Both the position numbers and the translations under genes were made by a program. A model generated the notes under the pieces. It was given only the letters and a program-made list of their open reading frames with translations. It was not told the origin of the DNA and searched no databases. 28,784 nucleotides of DNA from Gemmatimonadota bacterium (lineage in GTDB: Bacteria > Gemmatimonadota > Gemmatimonadetes > Gemmatimonadales > Gemmatimonadaceae): the NCBI GenBank assembly GCA_029884515.1, contig JAOUHR010000001.1, positions 1-28,784 on the forward strand. Direction: 5' to 3'. Shown piece by piece: positions 1 through 8,530 of this stretch (positions are counted from its first letter, which is position 1; every line of letters starts with the position of its first letter).

Positions 1-204
1 GGCCAGTGCGCCCACGGTGCAGGGGCCACCGAAGACGAGCACCGAGAGCGCGGAGAGGCGCGCGGCGCTCAGGCCGGACTCCTCGTCAGCCAGGCGGATC
101 AGCCGGAGGAGGTGGAGCGCACACCGATGCAGCGGCTCGGCGAGCGGGTCGACGCTCGGCGGCAGGGGGGTAGCACGGGCGGGACTTGCGTTCCGTGAGG
201 GCAT
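1..204 (-). CDS. MarR-family transcriptional regulator, N-terminal part (cut by window edge)
   Basis: The minus strand is open from an ATG at 204 down to the first base of the window, giving 68 codons with the C-terminal part lying outside. After a proline-rich start of about 20 residues it reads LHRCALHLLRLIRLADEE followed by SGLSAARLSALSVLV and GGPCTVGALA. This is the dimerisation helix plus the first helices of the winged helix of MarR regulators (helix alpha1, the 'GLSxxRLxALxxL' helix and the 'TxGELA' helix start). MarR proteins are dimeric repressors that often respond to aromatic or electrophilic ligands and bind palindromes in divergent promoters. Here the gene diverges from a VOC-family enzyme, with an AT-rich spacer holding an inverted repeat, so it may control that enzyme and itself. 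The DNA-recognition helix and wing are not visible, so the family call rests on the first half only. Confidence 0.72.
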   Translation of the reverse strand, partial: MPSRNASPARATPLPPSVDPLAEPLHRCALHLLRLIRLADEESGLSAARLSALSVLVFGGPCTVGALA

Positions 205-287
205 GTCCAATAATATCTAGCAATGCTATCTATCTGGCAAATACCGGCGTCCGTCGGTGCCGGATCGAGCGACTCACAGGAGGGGGT
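205..287. promoter_or_regulatory. Divergent promoter/operator region between the MarR-type regulator and the VOC gene
   Basis: An AT-rich island (about 205-245) stands out in very GC-rich DNA. It contains the inverted repeat TAGCA-A-TGCTA at 218-228, a candidate MarR operator. On the minus strand TTGCCA (240-235) and TATTAT (215-210) or TAGATA (219-214) resemble -35/-10 elements. TATTAT lies only 5 bases before the ATG at 204, which would give a leaderless or nearly leaderless message. On the plus strand TAATAT (211-216) could be the -10 of the VOC gene, whose ribosome site AGGAGG is at 278-283. Promoter assignments are by eye only. Confidence 0.45.
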
Positions 288-668
288 GTGGACGGCATCC
301 GGTTGGGCAAGTTGCAGCAGATCGCGCTGGTGCAGCACGACGTGGCGAAGGCGGTCCCGTTCTACCGGGACGGCCTGGGACTGACGCTGTCGTTCGAGAT
401 GAACGGGCTCGCCTTCTTCGACGCGGGGGGTGTGCGGCTGATGCTCTCCAAGCCGAGCCACAAGGAGTTCGACCACCCGAACTCGATCCTCTACTTCGAC
501 GTGCCCGACTGCAAGGCGGCGCACGCGGACCTCAAGAAGCGGGGCGTGCCGTTCGACGACGAGCCGCACCTGGTGGGGAAGACGGCGACGCACGAGATCT
601 GGATGTGCTTCTGCCGGGATCCAGAGAGGAACATGATCGGGATCGCGGAGCAGCGGCCGATCAAATGA
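288..668 (+). CDS. VOC (glyoxalase/bleomycin-resistance fold) family protein
   Basis: A 126-residue single-module vicinal-oxygen-chelate protein. It begins with the typical first strand 'LQQIALVQHDVAKAVPFY' and the helix motif FYRDGLGL (about 25-32). It continues with GLAFFDAGGVRLML, the second-half strand 'ILYFDVPDCKAAHADLKKRG' and ends with the strand DPERNMIGIAEQ, whose Glu (about 122) is where the last metal ligand sits in many family members. The GTG at 288 is chosen because AGGAGG (278-283) lies four bases ahead and the family fold starts just after it. The open frame reaches back to 186, but that extension runs through the promoter and resembles nothing. Substrate cannot be told; VOC proteins include glyoxalases, dioxygenases and epimerases. 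It diverges from a MarR-type regulator, so inducible expression is plausible. Confidence 0.85.
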   Translation: MDGIRLGKLQQIALVQHDVAKAVPFYRDGLGLTLSFEMNGLAFFDAGGVRLMLSKPSHKEFDHPNSILYFDVPDCKAAHADLKKRGVPFDDEPHLVGKTATHEIWMCFCRDPERNMIGIAEQRPIK

Positions 669-676
669 CGGCAGGT

Positions 677-726
677 GTGAGGCGTGCGGTGGGAGGCAAC
701 AGCGTTCCTCCCACCGCACGCCTCAC
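677..726. terminator. Perfect 20-bp stem-loop, bidirectional terminator between convergent genes
   Basis: Bases 677-696 and 707-726 are exact reverse complements (20 bp, GC-rich), separated by a 10-base loop CAACAGCGTT. The hairpin sits between the stop of the VOC gene (668) and the stop of the thiolase gene on the other strand (737), so it can serve both transcripts. Neither side has a T-tract, so it may act as a non-canonical terminator or as a 3'-end stabiliser. Confidence 0.8.
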
Positions 727-736
727 TCCTCGTCCC

Positions 737-1907
737 TCATGCCGCGTACACCTCGAAGATCCCCGCCGCCCCCATCCCCCCACCGATACACATCGTCACC
801 ATCCCGAACCCGCCGCCACGCTGACCGAGCTCATGCACGAGCTGCACGGTGAGCTTGGCCCCCGTCGCGCCGAGCGGGTGACCGAGCGCGATCGCGCCAC
901 CGTTCACGTTGGTGACCGAGGTATCCATCTCGAGGTCGTGGATCACGGCGAGCGCCTGCGCGGCGAAGGCCTCGTTGAACTCGATGAGCTTCATGTCGCC
1001 GAGCTTCATGCCGGCGCGCTTGAGCGCCTTGGGCACCGCCTTCACGGGGCCGATGCCCATCACGTCGGGCTCGACGCCAGCAGTGGCGAAGGTGACGAAT
1101 CGGGCAAGTGGCTTGAGGCCCAACTCCTCGGCCTTGGCACGGGTCATCATCAGCACGCCGGCCGCGCCGTCGGAGAGCGGTGACGCGTTGCCCGCGGTGA
1201 CGGTACCGCCCGGCTTGAACGCGGGCGGGATCTTCGCGAGGCCCTCGGTGGTGGTACCGGCCCGTACCAGCTCGTCGGTCGCGAACTGCACGGTCTCCAC
1301 CGTCTTCTTCGCCCCCTCCCAGCTCACGCGCTTCACGGGGATCGGCACGATCTGCGTGTCGAACTTCTTCGCCTTGAGCGCGGCGGCGGCCTTCTGCTGC
1401 GAGCCGAGTGCGAAGGCGTCCTGCATCTCACGCGTGATGTTCCAGCGCTTCGCGACGCGCTCCGCCGTGAAGCCCATGCCGATGTTCGCTTCCGTCATGT
1501 CCGGGTGGAGCCGTGTGTGGAATCCCGACATCGGCACGGCGCTCATCATCTCCACGCCACCGGCGAGGATCACATCGTTCATCCCGCTCAGGATGGCTTG
1601 CGCACCCAGGGCGATTGTCTGGAGCCCGCTCGAACAGAACCGGTTCACGGTCATGGCCGAGACGTCCACGGGGAAGCCGGCGCGCAGCATCGAGCCGCGC
1701 GTGGTTGAGGCCTTGCCCCGACTCGGGCATGGCGCAGCCCCAGATCACGTCGTCGACGAGCGCCGTGTCGAACTTCACCCGCTCGGCGACGGCGCGCATG
1801 ACTGCGGCCGAGAGGTCAATGGGGTGCACCGAGGCGAGCGCTCCGTCCTTCTTGCCGCGAGCCACCGCACTGCGGGCGGCGCTCACGATCACGACTTCGT
1901 TCTTCAT
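737..1907 (-). pseudogene. fadA: Acetyl-CoA acyltransferase (thiolase, FadA type), frameshifted
   Basis: Two overlapping minus-strand frames make up one thiolase. The first starts at ATG 1907 (MKNEVVIVSAARSAVARG) and is family-like through GCAMPESGQGLNHAR (residue 71). The second frame takes over at MLRAGFPVDVSA (base 1690) and runs to the stop at 737. The break lies at 1691-1694, where only CTCG separates the Arg codon from the ATG. Restoring two bases gives a protein of about 390 residues, matching Bacillus FadA (391), with two residues between Arg and the MLRAGFP segment as in that family. The nucleophile Cys (VNRFCSSGLQ), the GHPLGATG His region and the CIGGGMGAAG Cys region are all intact. 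It would carry out the last, thiolytic step of beta-oxidation with the upstream fadN-like gene, 28 bases away. Whether the shift is a real lesion or a sequence error cannot be decided here. Confidence 0.85.
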
Positions 1908-1935
1908 GGGTCGAGTCTCCGTGATGTGAGGCCGC

Positions 1936-4260
1936 TCAGTTGCGGAGCGGCTTGCCGGTGGTGAGCATGTGCGCGATGCGCGCCTGCGTCTCGGGGGTGC
2001 CGAGGAGCCGGAGGAAGGCGTCGCGTTCCAGGTCGAGCAGGTCCTGTTCGGTGACCTCGCGCGGCGGCCCGTCGCCGCCCGAGAGGATCACGGCGACCTC
2101 GTGGCCGATGCGCACGTCGTGGTCGCTCGCCTGACCGGCCTCCTTGAACGACCAGAGCGCGTAGTCGAGGTTGCCGACGCCAGCGGTGCCGAGCGAGAGC
2201 ATGGTGCGCGGCGTGGGGGCGACGTAGTCGGGTGCGAGGTCGAGCACGCGCGCCTTGGCGTCCGCGATCAGCGTGTCGCGGTTCATCGAGATGCGGTCCG
2301 CCATCGGGCGAAGGAATCCCATCGCGCGCGCCTCGTGCGCCGAGGTGCTGGTCTGCGCGAGGGCGATGAGCTTGAAGGCGCGCTTGAGCGCCTCGAACGG
2401 ATCGGCCTCCTCGTACGCCGCGAGCGCGTTCGTGAACCGGAAGGCGAGTTCCTTGGTGCCGCCCCCACCGGGGATGAGCCCCACGCCGACCTCCACCAAC
2501 CCCATGTACAACTCGGCGTGCGCCTGGATGCGGTCGCAATGGAGCGAGATCTCCGTGCCGCCGCCCAGCGTGAGGCCGAACGGTGCGGCCACCACGGGGA
2601 AGGGGGCGAGGCGGAACGACATCACGGTGTCCTGGAAGCGCTTGGTGAGCGCCTCGAGCGACTTCCAGTCGTTCGCCTGCACGAGCTGGCCGACACCGGC
2701 GAGGTTGGCGCCGGCGGTGAAGGTGCGCGGATCGTCGTTGCCAACGACGAGGCCGTGATGTGCACCCTTCGTGATGATGTCGATCGCCTGCGCGGTGAGG
2801 TCCATGACGCCGGGGCCCAAGGTGTTCATCTTGCCGCAGAACTCGAGGCAGAGCACGCCGTCGCCGAGGTCCACGAGACGCGCCTCGTGGTTCTCGTGCA
2901 GCACCTTCTGCTGCCCGCGCAGGAGCGCGAGTGAGATCCGTCCGGGCACCGGCGGCACCGGCACGCGCTTGCCACCGTCGATCGCGGGGATCGTCTCGCC
3001 CTTCGCGCGCACGGCGTAGAACGACCTGCCGGCACCGGCCAGCAACGGCGGCACTTCCCGGCCCGACTCGGTGATCCACCGCCGGAGCCGGGCGAGGCCG
3101 ATGGCATCCATCGCGCGGAACGGCCCGAGCTCCCAGCCGTAGCCCCACTCCATGGCCCGGTCGATGGCGGCGAGGTCGTGCGCGAGCGTGGGGGCGAGTG
3201 TGCACGCATAGTGGAACTGCTCCACGAGCAAGTCGCGCAGGAACGCCCCGAGCTTCCCGCGCAGCTTGGCGGCGGCGGCCACGCGCTCAATGGTCGGCAG
3301 CTTGAGCAACTCGTCGATCCTGGCGTTGCTGAACCGCCCCATGTCGCGGTACTCGAGCGTCTTCCACTCGAGCGCGAGGATCTCCTTACCCTGCTTCTTA
3401 TAGAAGCCGGCCTTGGTCTTGTCGCCGAGCCGTCCCGACTTCACGAGCTCGTGCACGAAGGGCACGAGGGCGAGGTCCTCGCCGGTGGTCTGCGAGAGGC
3501 CGGCGGTCACGTGCACCAGCACGTCGAGTCCCGAGAGATCGCCGGTGCGGAAGGTCGCCGTCTTCGCGCGGCCGATGAGCGCGCCGGTGAGCGTGTCCAC
3601 CTCGGGGATCGTCAGGTCGTGCGTCACCATCAGCCGCCCCGCGACGACCATGCCGTGCACGCCGAGCCGGTTGGCGACGAAGCCCGGCACGTCCTTCGCG
3701 ATGACGATGCCCTTGCCGAGGATGCGCTCCTGGAAGTGCCGCACGGCCTCGACCACCGCCGGTGCCGTCTCCGGCGTGGGGATGATCTCGAGCAGGTGCA
3801 TATAGCGCGGCGGATTGAAGTAGTGGGTGCCGAGGAAGCGCTCGCGGAACCTGATGGAACGGCCTTCGAGCAGGATCGACATCGGGATACCCGAGGTGTT
3901 CGACGTCACGATCGCGTCGGGCGCCACCTTTTCGAGCTTCGCGAAGAGTTCCTGCTTCGGCTTGGGCTGCTCGATGATCGCCTCGACGATCCAACTGCAG
4001 TCGGCGAGGAGGCCGAGGTGGTCGGCGGTGTTGCCGGTGGTGATGCGCGAGCTGGCCGAGGTGTCGAGGAAGGCGGCGGGCTTGGCCTTCCGTGCGCGCT
4101 CGAGGCCGTCGCGGGCGGGCTTCGAGCGGTCCGGCGACTTGGGGTCGTCCGCGCCCGGGATGTCGAGGAGGACGACCGGCAGGCCGGCCGAGGCGGCGAG
4201 GGCGGCGATCCCGGCGCCCATCGCGCCGGCGCCGATGACTCCTACTTTCGTGATTCGCAT
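1936..4260 (-). CDS. fadN: Bifunctional 3-hydroxyacyl-CoA dehydrogenase / enoyl-CoA hydratase (FadN type)
   Basis: A 774-residue enzyme with the dehydrogenase first and the hydratase last, the FadN order, opposite to E. coli FadB. The NAD site is VGVIGAGAMGAG (Gly10, 12, 15). The dehydrogenase pair is His146 (GTHYFNPP) and Glu158 (LLEIIP), 12 apart as in mammalian HAD. The crotonase half has the oxyanion segment FTAGANLAGV and both catalytic glutamates, Glu570 (GGGTEIS) and Glu590 (LVEVGVGLIPGGGG), 20 apart as in crotonase. It hydrates enoyl-CoA and oxidises the 3-hydroxyacyl-CoA formed. The ATG at 4260 is chosen because the Rossmann strand starts five residues later and GGAG lies six bases upstream. 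The open frame continues 66 codons further, but those are low-complexity Pro/Ala/Arg residues overlying the promoter. The thiolase follows directly, forming a fadN-fadA operon. Confidence 0.93.
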   Translation of the reverse strand: MRITKVGVIGAGAMGAGIAALAASAGLPVVLLDIPGADDPKSPDRSKPARDGLERARKAKPAAFLDTSASSRITTGNTADHLGLLADCSWIVEAIIEQPKPKQELFAKLEKVAPDAIVTSNTSGIPMSILLEGRSIRFRERFLGTHYFNPPRYMHLLEIIPTPETAPAVVEAVRHFQERILGKGIVIAKDVPGFVANRLGVHGMVVAGRLMVTHDLTIPEVDTLTGALIGRAKTATFRTGDLSGLDVLVHVTAGLSQTTGEDLALVPFVHELVKSGRLGDKTKAGFYKKQGKEILALEWKTLEYRDMGRFSNARIDELLKLPTIERVAAAAKLRGKLGAFLRDLLVEQFHYACTLAPTLAHDLAAIDRAMEWGYGWELGPFRAMDAIGLARLRRWITESGREVPPLLAGAGRSFYAVRAKGETIPAIDGGKRVPVPPVPGRISLALLRGQQKVLHENHEARLVDLGDGVLCLEFCGKMNTLGPGVMDLTAQAIDIITKGAHHGLVVGNDDPRTFTAGANLAGVGQLVQANDWKSLEALTKRFQDTVMSFRLAPFPVVAAPFGLTLGGGTEISLHCDRIQAHAELYMGLVEVGVGLIPGGGGTKELAFRFTNALAAYEEADPFEALKRAFKLIALAQTSTSAHEARAMGFLRPMADRISMNRDTLIADAKARVLDLAPDYVAPTPRTMLSLGTAGVGNLDYALWSFKEAGQASDHDVRIGHEVAVILSGGDGPPREVTEQDLLDLERDAFLRLLGTPETQARIAHMLTTGKPLRN

Positions 4261-4501
4261 GCGGGCTCCGTCTGGTGGTGCGTCGAGGAGCGGCCCAGTG
4301 GCCACTCCGGCCTTCGCAGGGCTCGGGCCGTGGGGGAAAGCTAGCGCGGGGGCTGTTCGCATCGCGTGGTGCTGCCCAGGCATCCGTCGCACCCCTCCCG
4401 CGAGTCCGCCGGTGATCCGAGAGCGTGCCGCCCCGGTGCTGGTCGGCGTCGCGGACAAGGGCTAGGTTGGCGCGACACCCTTCTTCCCTCGTTCCGGCCC
4501 G
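4261..4501. promoter_or_regulatory. Divergent intergenic region, fadN / ADP-ribosylglycohydrolase
   Basis: A 241-base non-coding stretch between two divergent genes. The minus strand carries TAGCTT at 4343-4338, about 78 bases before fadN. The plus strand carries TAGGTT at 4463-4468, 33 bases before the ATG at 4502. Both match the TAGNTT hexamer found in other intergenic regions here and are the best -10 candidates. -35 elements are not convincing. No Shine-Dalgarno is obvious before 4502. Frames crossing the region look like chance extensions. Confidence 0.4.
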
Positions 4502-5461
4502 ATGCTCCGCGACCTCGCCCCCCACCTGAGCGTGCTCGACCGCGCCCGCGGCTCCCTCCTGGGACTCGCGACGGGCGACGCGCTGGGCGCGGCGGTCGAG
4601 TTCCTGGCGCCGGGCTCCTTCGAGCCGGTGACGGGGATGCGCGGCGGCGGCGCGCTCGGGCTCGCGGCGGGTGAGTGGACGGACGACACGTCGATGGCGC
4701 TCTGCCTCGCCGAGTCGCTGGTCACCTGCGGCCGCTTCGATGCGCGCGACCAGATGGAGCGCTACCTCCGCTGGTATCGCCATGGCCATCTGAGCAGCAC
4801 CGGGCAGTGCGTGGACATCGGCGGCACGGTGCGCGACGCGCTGGAGCGGTACGAGAAGACCGGCGAGCCGTTCAGCGGGAACGCGGATCCGAAGTCGGCG
4901 GGGAACGGTTCCTTGATGCGGCTCGCGCCCGTCGTCGTCTGGCACGCCGCGGATCCTGCCGAGGCGATCCAGCAGGCCGCCGCGAGTTCGCGGACAACCC
5001 ACGGCGCCGCGACGTCGGTCGACGCCTGCCGCTATTTCGCCGGACTCCTGCTCGGCGCATTCGACGGCGTACCGAAGGACCTCCTGCTCTCGCCGCTGTG
5101 GTCACCGGCGCCCGAGGTGTTCGACGCGGAGCCGCTCACCCCTGCGATCGCGGCGGTGGCGTCGGGTTCGTTCAGGGAACGGACGCCGCCCGAGATCCGC
5201 GGCCGCGGCTATGTGGTGGAGTCGCTCGAGGCGGTGCTCTGGGCCTTCGCGTGCACCGACACCTTCGCCGACGGCGCGCTCGCGGCCGTCAACCTCGGCG
5301 ACGACGCCGACACCACTGCGGCGATCTACGGACAGCTCGCTGGCGCCTACTACGGAACGGCGGCGATCCCGGCCGAGTGGCGGATGCGGCTCGCGAAGCG
5401 AGCACTCGTCGAGGAGCTGGCCGAGCGGCTCGTGATCGAGCGGCCGCGGAGCGCGCGCTGA
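4502..5461 (+). CDS. ADP-ribosylglycohydrolase family protein (DraG/ARH-like)
   Basis: A 319-residue, all-helical ADP-ribosylglycohydrolase. The family signatures appear in order: GDALGAAVEF (25-34), the metal-binding EWTDDTSMAL (58-67, Asp61/Asp62), GNGSLMRLAP, SSRTTHG and, near the end, NLGDDADTTAAIYGQLAGAYYG with Asp267, Asp268 and Asp270. These acidic residues hold the two Mg ions that activate water to cleave ADP-ribose from a protein (Arg or Ser), a nucleic acid or a small molecule. No signal peptide is seen, so it should be cytoplasmic. It heads a four-gene run, and its TGA (5459-5461) overlaps the probable CTG start of the DNA methyltransferase. The substrate is unknown; a DNA-linked or protein-linked ADP-ribose would fit its DNA-directed neighbours, but that is inference. 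Confidence 0.9.
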   Translation: MLRDLAPHLSVLDRARGSLLGLATGDALGAAVEFLAPGSFEPVTGMRGGGALGLAAGEWTDDTSMALCLAESLVTCGRFDARDQMERYLRWYRHGHLSSTGQCVDIGGTVRDALERYEKTGEPFSGNADPKSAGNGSLMRLAPVVVWHAADPAEAIQQAAASSRTTHGAATSVDACRYFAGLLLGAFDGVPKDLLLSPLWSPAPEVFDAEPLTPAIAAVASGSFRERTPPEIRGRGYVVESLEAVLWAFACTDTFADGALAAVNLGDDADTTAAIYGQLAGAYYGTAAIPAEWRMRLAKRALVEELAERLVIERPRSAR

Positions 5462-6531
5462 TCAAGTACCTGGGATCCAAGCGCCGGCTCGTGCCGCGGA
5501 TCGTCGCGCTCGTCTCGGCCGTGCCGGAGGCGCGCACCGTGCTCGACCTCTTCGCCGGCTCGACGCGCGTGGCGCAGGGGCTCAAGTCGGCGGGGTTCCG
5601 CGTGACCGCGAACGACCTGGCCACCTACAGCGAGGTGCTCGCGACCGCGTACATCGCGACCGACGCGGACTCGGTGGATGTGGGCGCACTGGAAGAGAAG
5701 CTCGCGGCGCTCGATGCGCTGCCGGGCGTGCGCGGGTACGTGACGCGCACCTTCTGCGAGGAGGCGCGCTACTTCCAGCCGATGAACGGCGCGCGCATCG
5801 ACGCGATCCGTGCGGGCATCGACCGGGTGGCGGAGTCGGACACGGAGCGTGCGATCCTGCTCACCGCGCTCCTCGAGGCCGCCGACCGGGTGGATTCCAC
5901 GACCGGACTCCAGATGGCGTACCTCAAGCAGTGGGCGCCGCGCAGCCACCGGCCTCTCCAGCTGCGGATGCCGGTGCTCCTCGCCGGCGCGGGTCGCGCC
6001 CTCGGCGAGGACGCGCGCGCGTGCGTGCGGCGCGGTGACGCGTTCGACGTGGCGTACCTCGACCCGCCGTACAACCAGCATTCGTACTTCTCCAACTATC
6101 ATATATGGGAGACGCTCGTGCGCGGCGATGTGCCGGCCGCGTACGGCGTCGCCAGGAAGCGTGAGGACTGTCGCACGACGAAGAGCGCGTTCAACCAGCG
6201 CGCGAACGCGTGGACGGCGCTGTGCGAGGTGGTGCTCGGCGTGCAGGCGCGGCACGTGGTGCTCTCGTTCTCGAACGAGGGGTTCTTCACCGACGTGGCG
6301 ATCCGTGCGCTGCTCGCGGAGCGGTTCGACGAGGTGGCCGTGGTCCCGGTGGATTCGCCGCGCTACGTGGGCGCGCGGATCGGGATCCACAACCCGAAGG
6401 GGGAACGTGTGGGCGAAGTGAGTCATGTGCGGAACACCGAACTGCTGTTCGTTGCCGGGCCCGATGCGGAGGCGATCGTCGAGCGCGCTGCGCTGACGGA
6501 TGGCGCAGTCGCCGCAGGGACGGGCCGCTGA
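5458..6531 (+). CDS. D12-class N6-adenine DNA methyltransferase, probable CTG start
   Basis: A protein of about 357 residues with the Dam/D12 plan. The N-terminal IKYLGSKRRLVP corresponds to motif X, VLDLFAGSTRVAQGLK (Asp30) to the SAM-binding motif I, and YLDPPYNQHSYFSNYH (Asp202-Tyr205) contains the catalytic DPPY of motif IV. It should transfer methyl from SAM to N6 of adenine in DNA; the recognition site is unknown. No restriction enzyme lies next to it, so it looks solitary. The upstream frame has no ATG, GTG or TTG for a long way before the conserved N-terminus. The only sensible start is CTG at 5458, overlapping the preceding TGA, with GGAG at 5448-5451 six bases ahead. The stop overlaps the next gene by one base (TGATG). 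The family also includes orphan epigenetic enzymes and phage-borne forms. Confidence 0.88.
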   Translation: MIKYLGSKRRLVPRIVALVSAVPEARTVLDLFAGSTRVAQGLKSAGFRVTANDLATYSEVLATAYIATDADSVDVGALEEKLAALDALPGVRGYVTRTFCEEARYFQPMNGARIDAIRAGIDRVAESDTERAILLTALLEAADRVDSTTGLQMAYLKQWAPRSHRPLQLRMPVLLAGAGRALGEDARACVRRGDAFDVAYLDPPYNQHSYFSNYHIWETLVRGDVPAAYGVARKREDCRTTKSAFNQRANAWTALCEVVLGVQARHVVLSFSNEGFFTDVAIRALLAERFDEVAVVPVDSPRYVGARIGIHNPKGERVGEVSHVRNTELLFVAGPDAEAIVERAALTDGAVAAGTGR

Positions 6532-7151
6532 TGGCGCCGCGCCACGCCGCCGCGCTCCGCCACCTGCGCGCGATGGACCCGAAGCTCGGCGCCTGGATCG
6601 ACCAGGTGGGCCCCTGCGGCTGGCGCCGGAACACCGAAGGTGACCACTTCGACCACATCGCGCGCGCGATCGTCTACCAGCAGCTCTCCGGCGCGGCGGC
6701 TGCGACGATCCACGGCCGCCTGCTCGCGCTCTATGGCGACCGCACGCCCACGCCGGCCGAGCTGATGCGCACGCCGCACAACAAGCTGCGCGCGGTGGGG
6801 CTCTCCGAGCGCAAGGCGGAATACCTGAAGGATCTCGCGCGCCGCACGCACGAGGGCACGCTGCCGGTGGAGCGCCTCCACGAGCTCGATGATGCGGAAG
6901 TGCTGGACACGCTCACCGCCGTGCGCGGTATCGGCGAATGGACGGCGCAGATGTTCCTGATGTTCCGGCTGGCGCGTCCCGACGTGCTGCCGGTGCTCGA
7001 CCTCGGCGTGCAGAAGGCGGTGAAGCTCGTCTACGGCCTGCGCTCGCACCCCTCCCCCAAGCGTGTCGCGAAGATCGGCGCGTGCTGGGCCCCCTACCGC
7101 ACCGTGGCCTCATGGTATCTCTGGCGTCGAGTGGACGACCCTCCGCAGTGA
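6531..7151 (+). CDS. DNA-3-methyladenine glycosylase II family (AlkA-like, HhH-GPD)
   Basis: A 206-residue HhH-GPD base-excision glycosylase lacking the extra N-terminal domain of E. coli AlkA, so it is the short Mag1/AlkA type. Visible are IVYQQLSGAAA (helix near the substrate pocket), the helix-hairpin-helix VRGIGEWTAQMF (131-142) and the catalytic Asp157 in VLDLGVQKAV. It would remove alkylated bases such as 3-methyladenine from DNA. The ATG at 6531 overlaps the TGA of the methyltransferase by one base, and the gene ends in GTGA overlapping the next start. Sitting directly behind a DNA adenine methyltransferase invites the question of whether it acts on damage by general alkylation or on products tied to its neighbour. 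The sequence alone supports only the general repair role. Confidence 0.9.
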   Translation: MAPRHAAALRHLRAMDPKLGAWIDQVGPCGWRRNTEGDHFDHIARAIVYQQLSGAAAATIHGRLLALYGDRTPTPAELMRTPHNKLRAVGLSERKAEYLKDLARRTHEGTLPVERLHELDDAEVLDTLTAVRGIGEWTAQMFLMFRLARPDVLPVLDLGVQKAVKLVYGLRSHPSPKRVAKIGACWAPYRTVASWYLWRRVDDPPQ

Positions 7152-8530
7152 GCGTCGAGTCGACGGGCGCGGTGATCGAGGTCTCGCTAAGCTCGCCGAT
7201 GCCCGTCTCCGCCGCCGACCTCTTCGCGTGGCACGAGCGGCCGGACGCGTTCGACCGGCTCAACCCGACCTGGATGCCGGCGCGTGTGGTCGCGCGGTCG
7301 GGCGGCATCCGCGACGGTGCGCGCGTGACGCTCGCGGTGCCGCTCGGGCCGCTCAGCACACGGTGGGAGATCGAGCACACCGGGTACAAGGCCGGGGTCG
7401 AGTTCCGCGACGTGCAGCGCGAGGGACCGTTCGCCTCGTGGGAGCACCTGCACCGCATGGAGCCGGTGAGCGCGACCGAGAGCATCCTCGAGGACACGAT
7501 CCGGTTCCGGCTGCCGGCTGCTCCCTTCGGCAAGCTGGTCGCGGGCACGTTCACCAGCGAACGTCTCGCGCGCCTCCTGCGGTGGCGGCACGCACTCACC
7601 CGCGCCGACGTCGCGCGCCACGCGGCCTTCGCCCCACGCGGACCGCGGCGCATCGCGATCACGGGAGCGAGCGGGTTCCTCGGTTCAGCGCTCGCGCGCT
7701 TCCTCACCACTGGCGGGCACAGGGTGCTCAGCGTGGGGCGCGGGGCGAGGAACGACGTCCGGTGGGACCCCCCGCGCGGCGAACTCGACGCAGGGGCGTT
7801 CGAGGGAGTGGACGTCGTGGTGCACCTCGCGGGCTCCTCGGTGGCCGAGCGCTGGACACCCGGGCGTCGCCGCGTGATCCGCGAGAGCCGGGTGCAGGGC
7901 ACGCGTCTGCTCGCCGAGCGCTGCGCGGCGCTTCAGCAGCGCCCCGAGGTGATCGTCTGCGCGTCGGCCATCGGCATCTATGGCTCGCGCGGGGACGAGT
8001 GGCTCGATGAACGCAGCACACCCGGCGATGACTTCCTCGCCGAGGTGGGGCAGGAGTGGGAGGCCGCGGCTGACCCCGCGCGCCAGGCCGGGATCCGCGT
8101 GGTGCACGTGCGCACGGGGATCGTGCTCAATCCCGGGGGCGGCGCGCTCGCCAAGATGCTGCTGCCCTTCCAGCTGGGCGTGGGGGGCAAGCTCGGCAGC
8201 GGCGCGCAGTGGATGAGCTGGATCTCGCGCGAGGACCTGATCGGCGCGATGCACTTCGCGCTCCAGTCGCCCGGCATCAGCGGGCCGATGAATGCCACCG
8301 CACCGGAACCCGTGACCAACGCGACCTTCACCGCGACGCTCGGCCGCGTGCTGCGCCGGCCGGCGATCGTCCCGGTGCCCGCATTCGCGTTGCGCACCCT
8401 CTTCGGCGAGATGGCCGACGGCACGGTGTTGGCGAGCCAGCGCGTGAAGCCGGCGGTGCTCGAGGCCGCAGGATTCCCCTTCCTCCACCCCTCGCTCTCC
8501 TCCGCGCTGCGCTTCGAACTGGGCGAGCTC

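Noticed and set aside
17..220. Short plus-strand frame at the left edge
   Set aside because: Ser/Arg-rich shadow of the MarR-type gene on the other strand.
1428..1907. Programmed ribosomal frameshifting in the thiolase gene
   Set aside because: No slippery heptamer or downstream pseudoknot is evident at 1691-1694 and thiolases are not known to use recoding; a lesion or sequence error is simpler.
4261..4458. 66-codon N-terminal extension of the FadN-like protein
   Set aside because: The Rossmann fold begins right after the ATG at 4260, which has a GGAG ahead; the extension is low complexity and covers the probable promoter.
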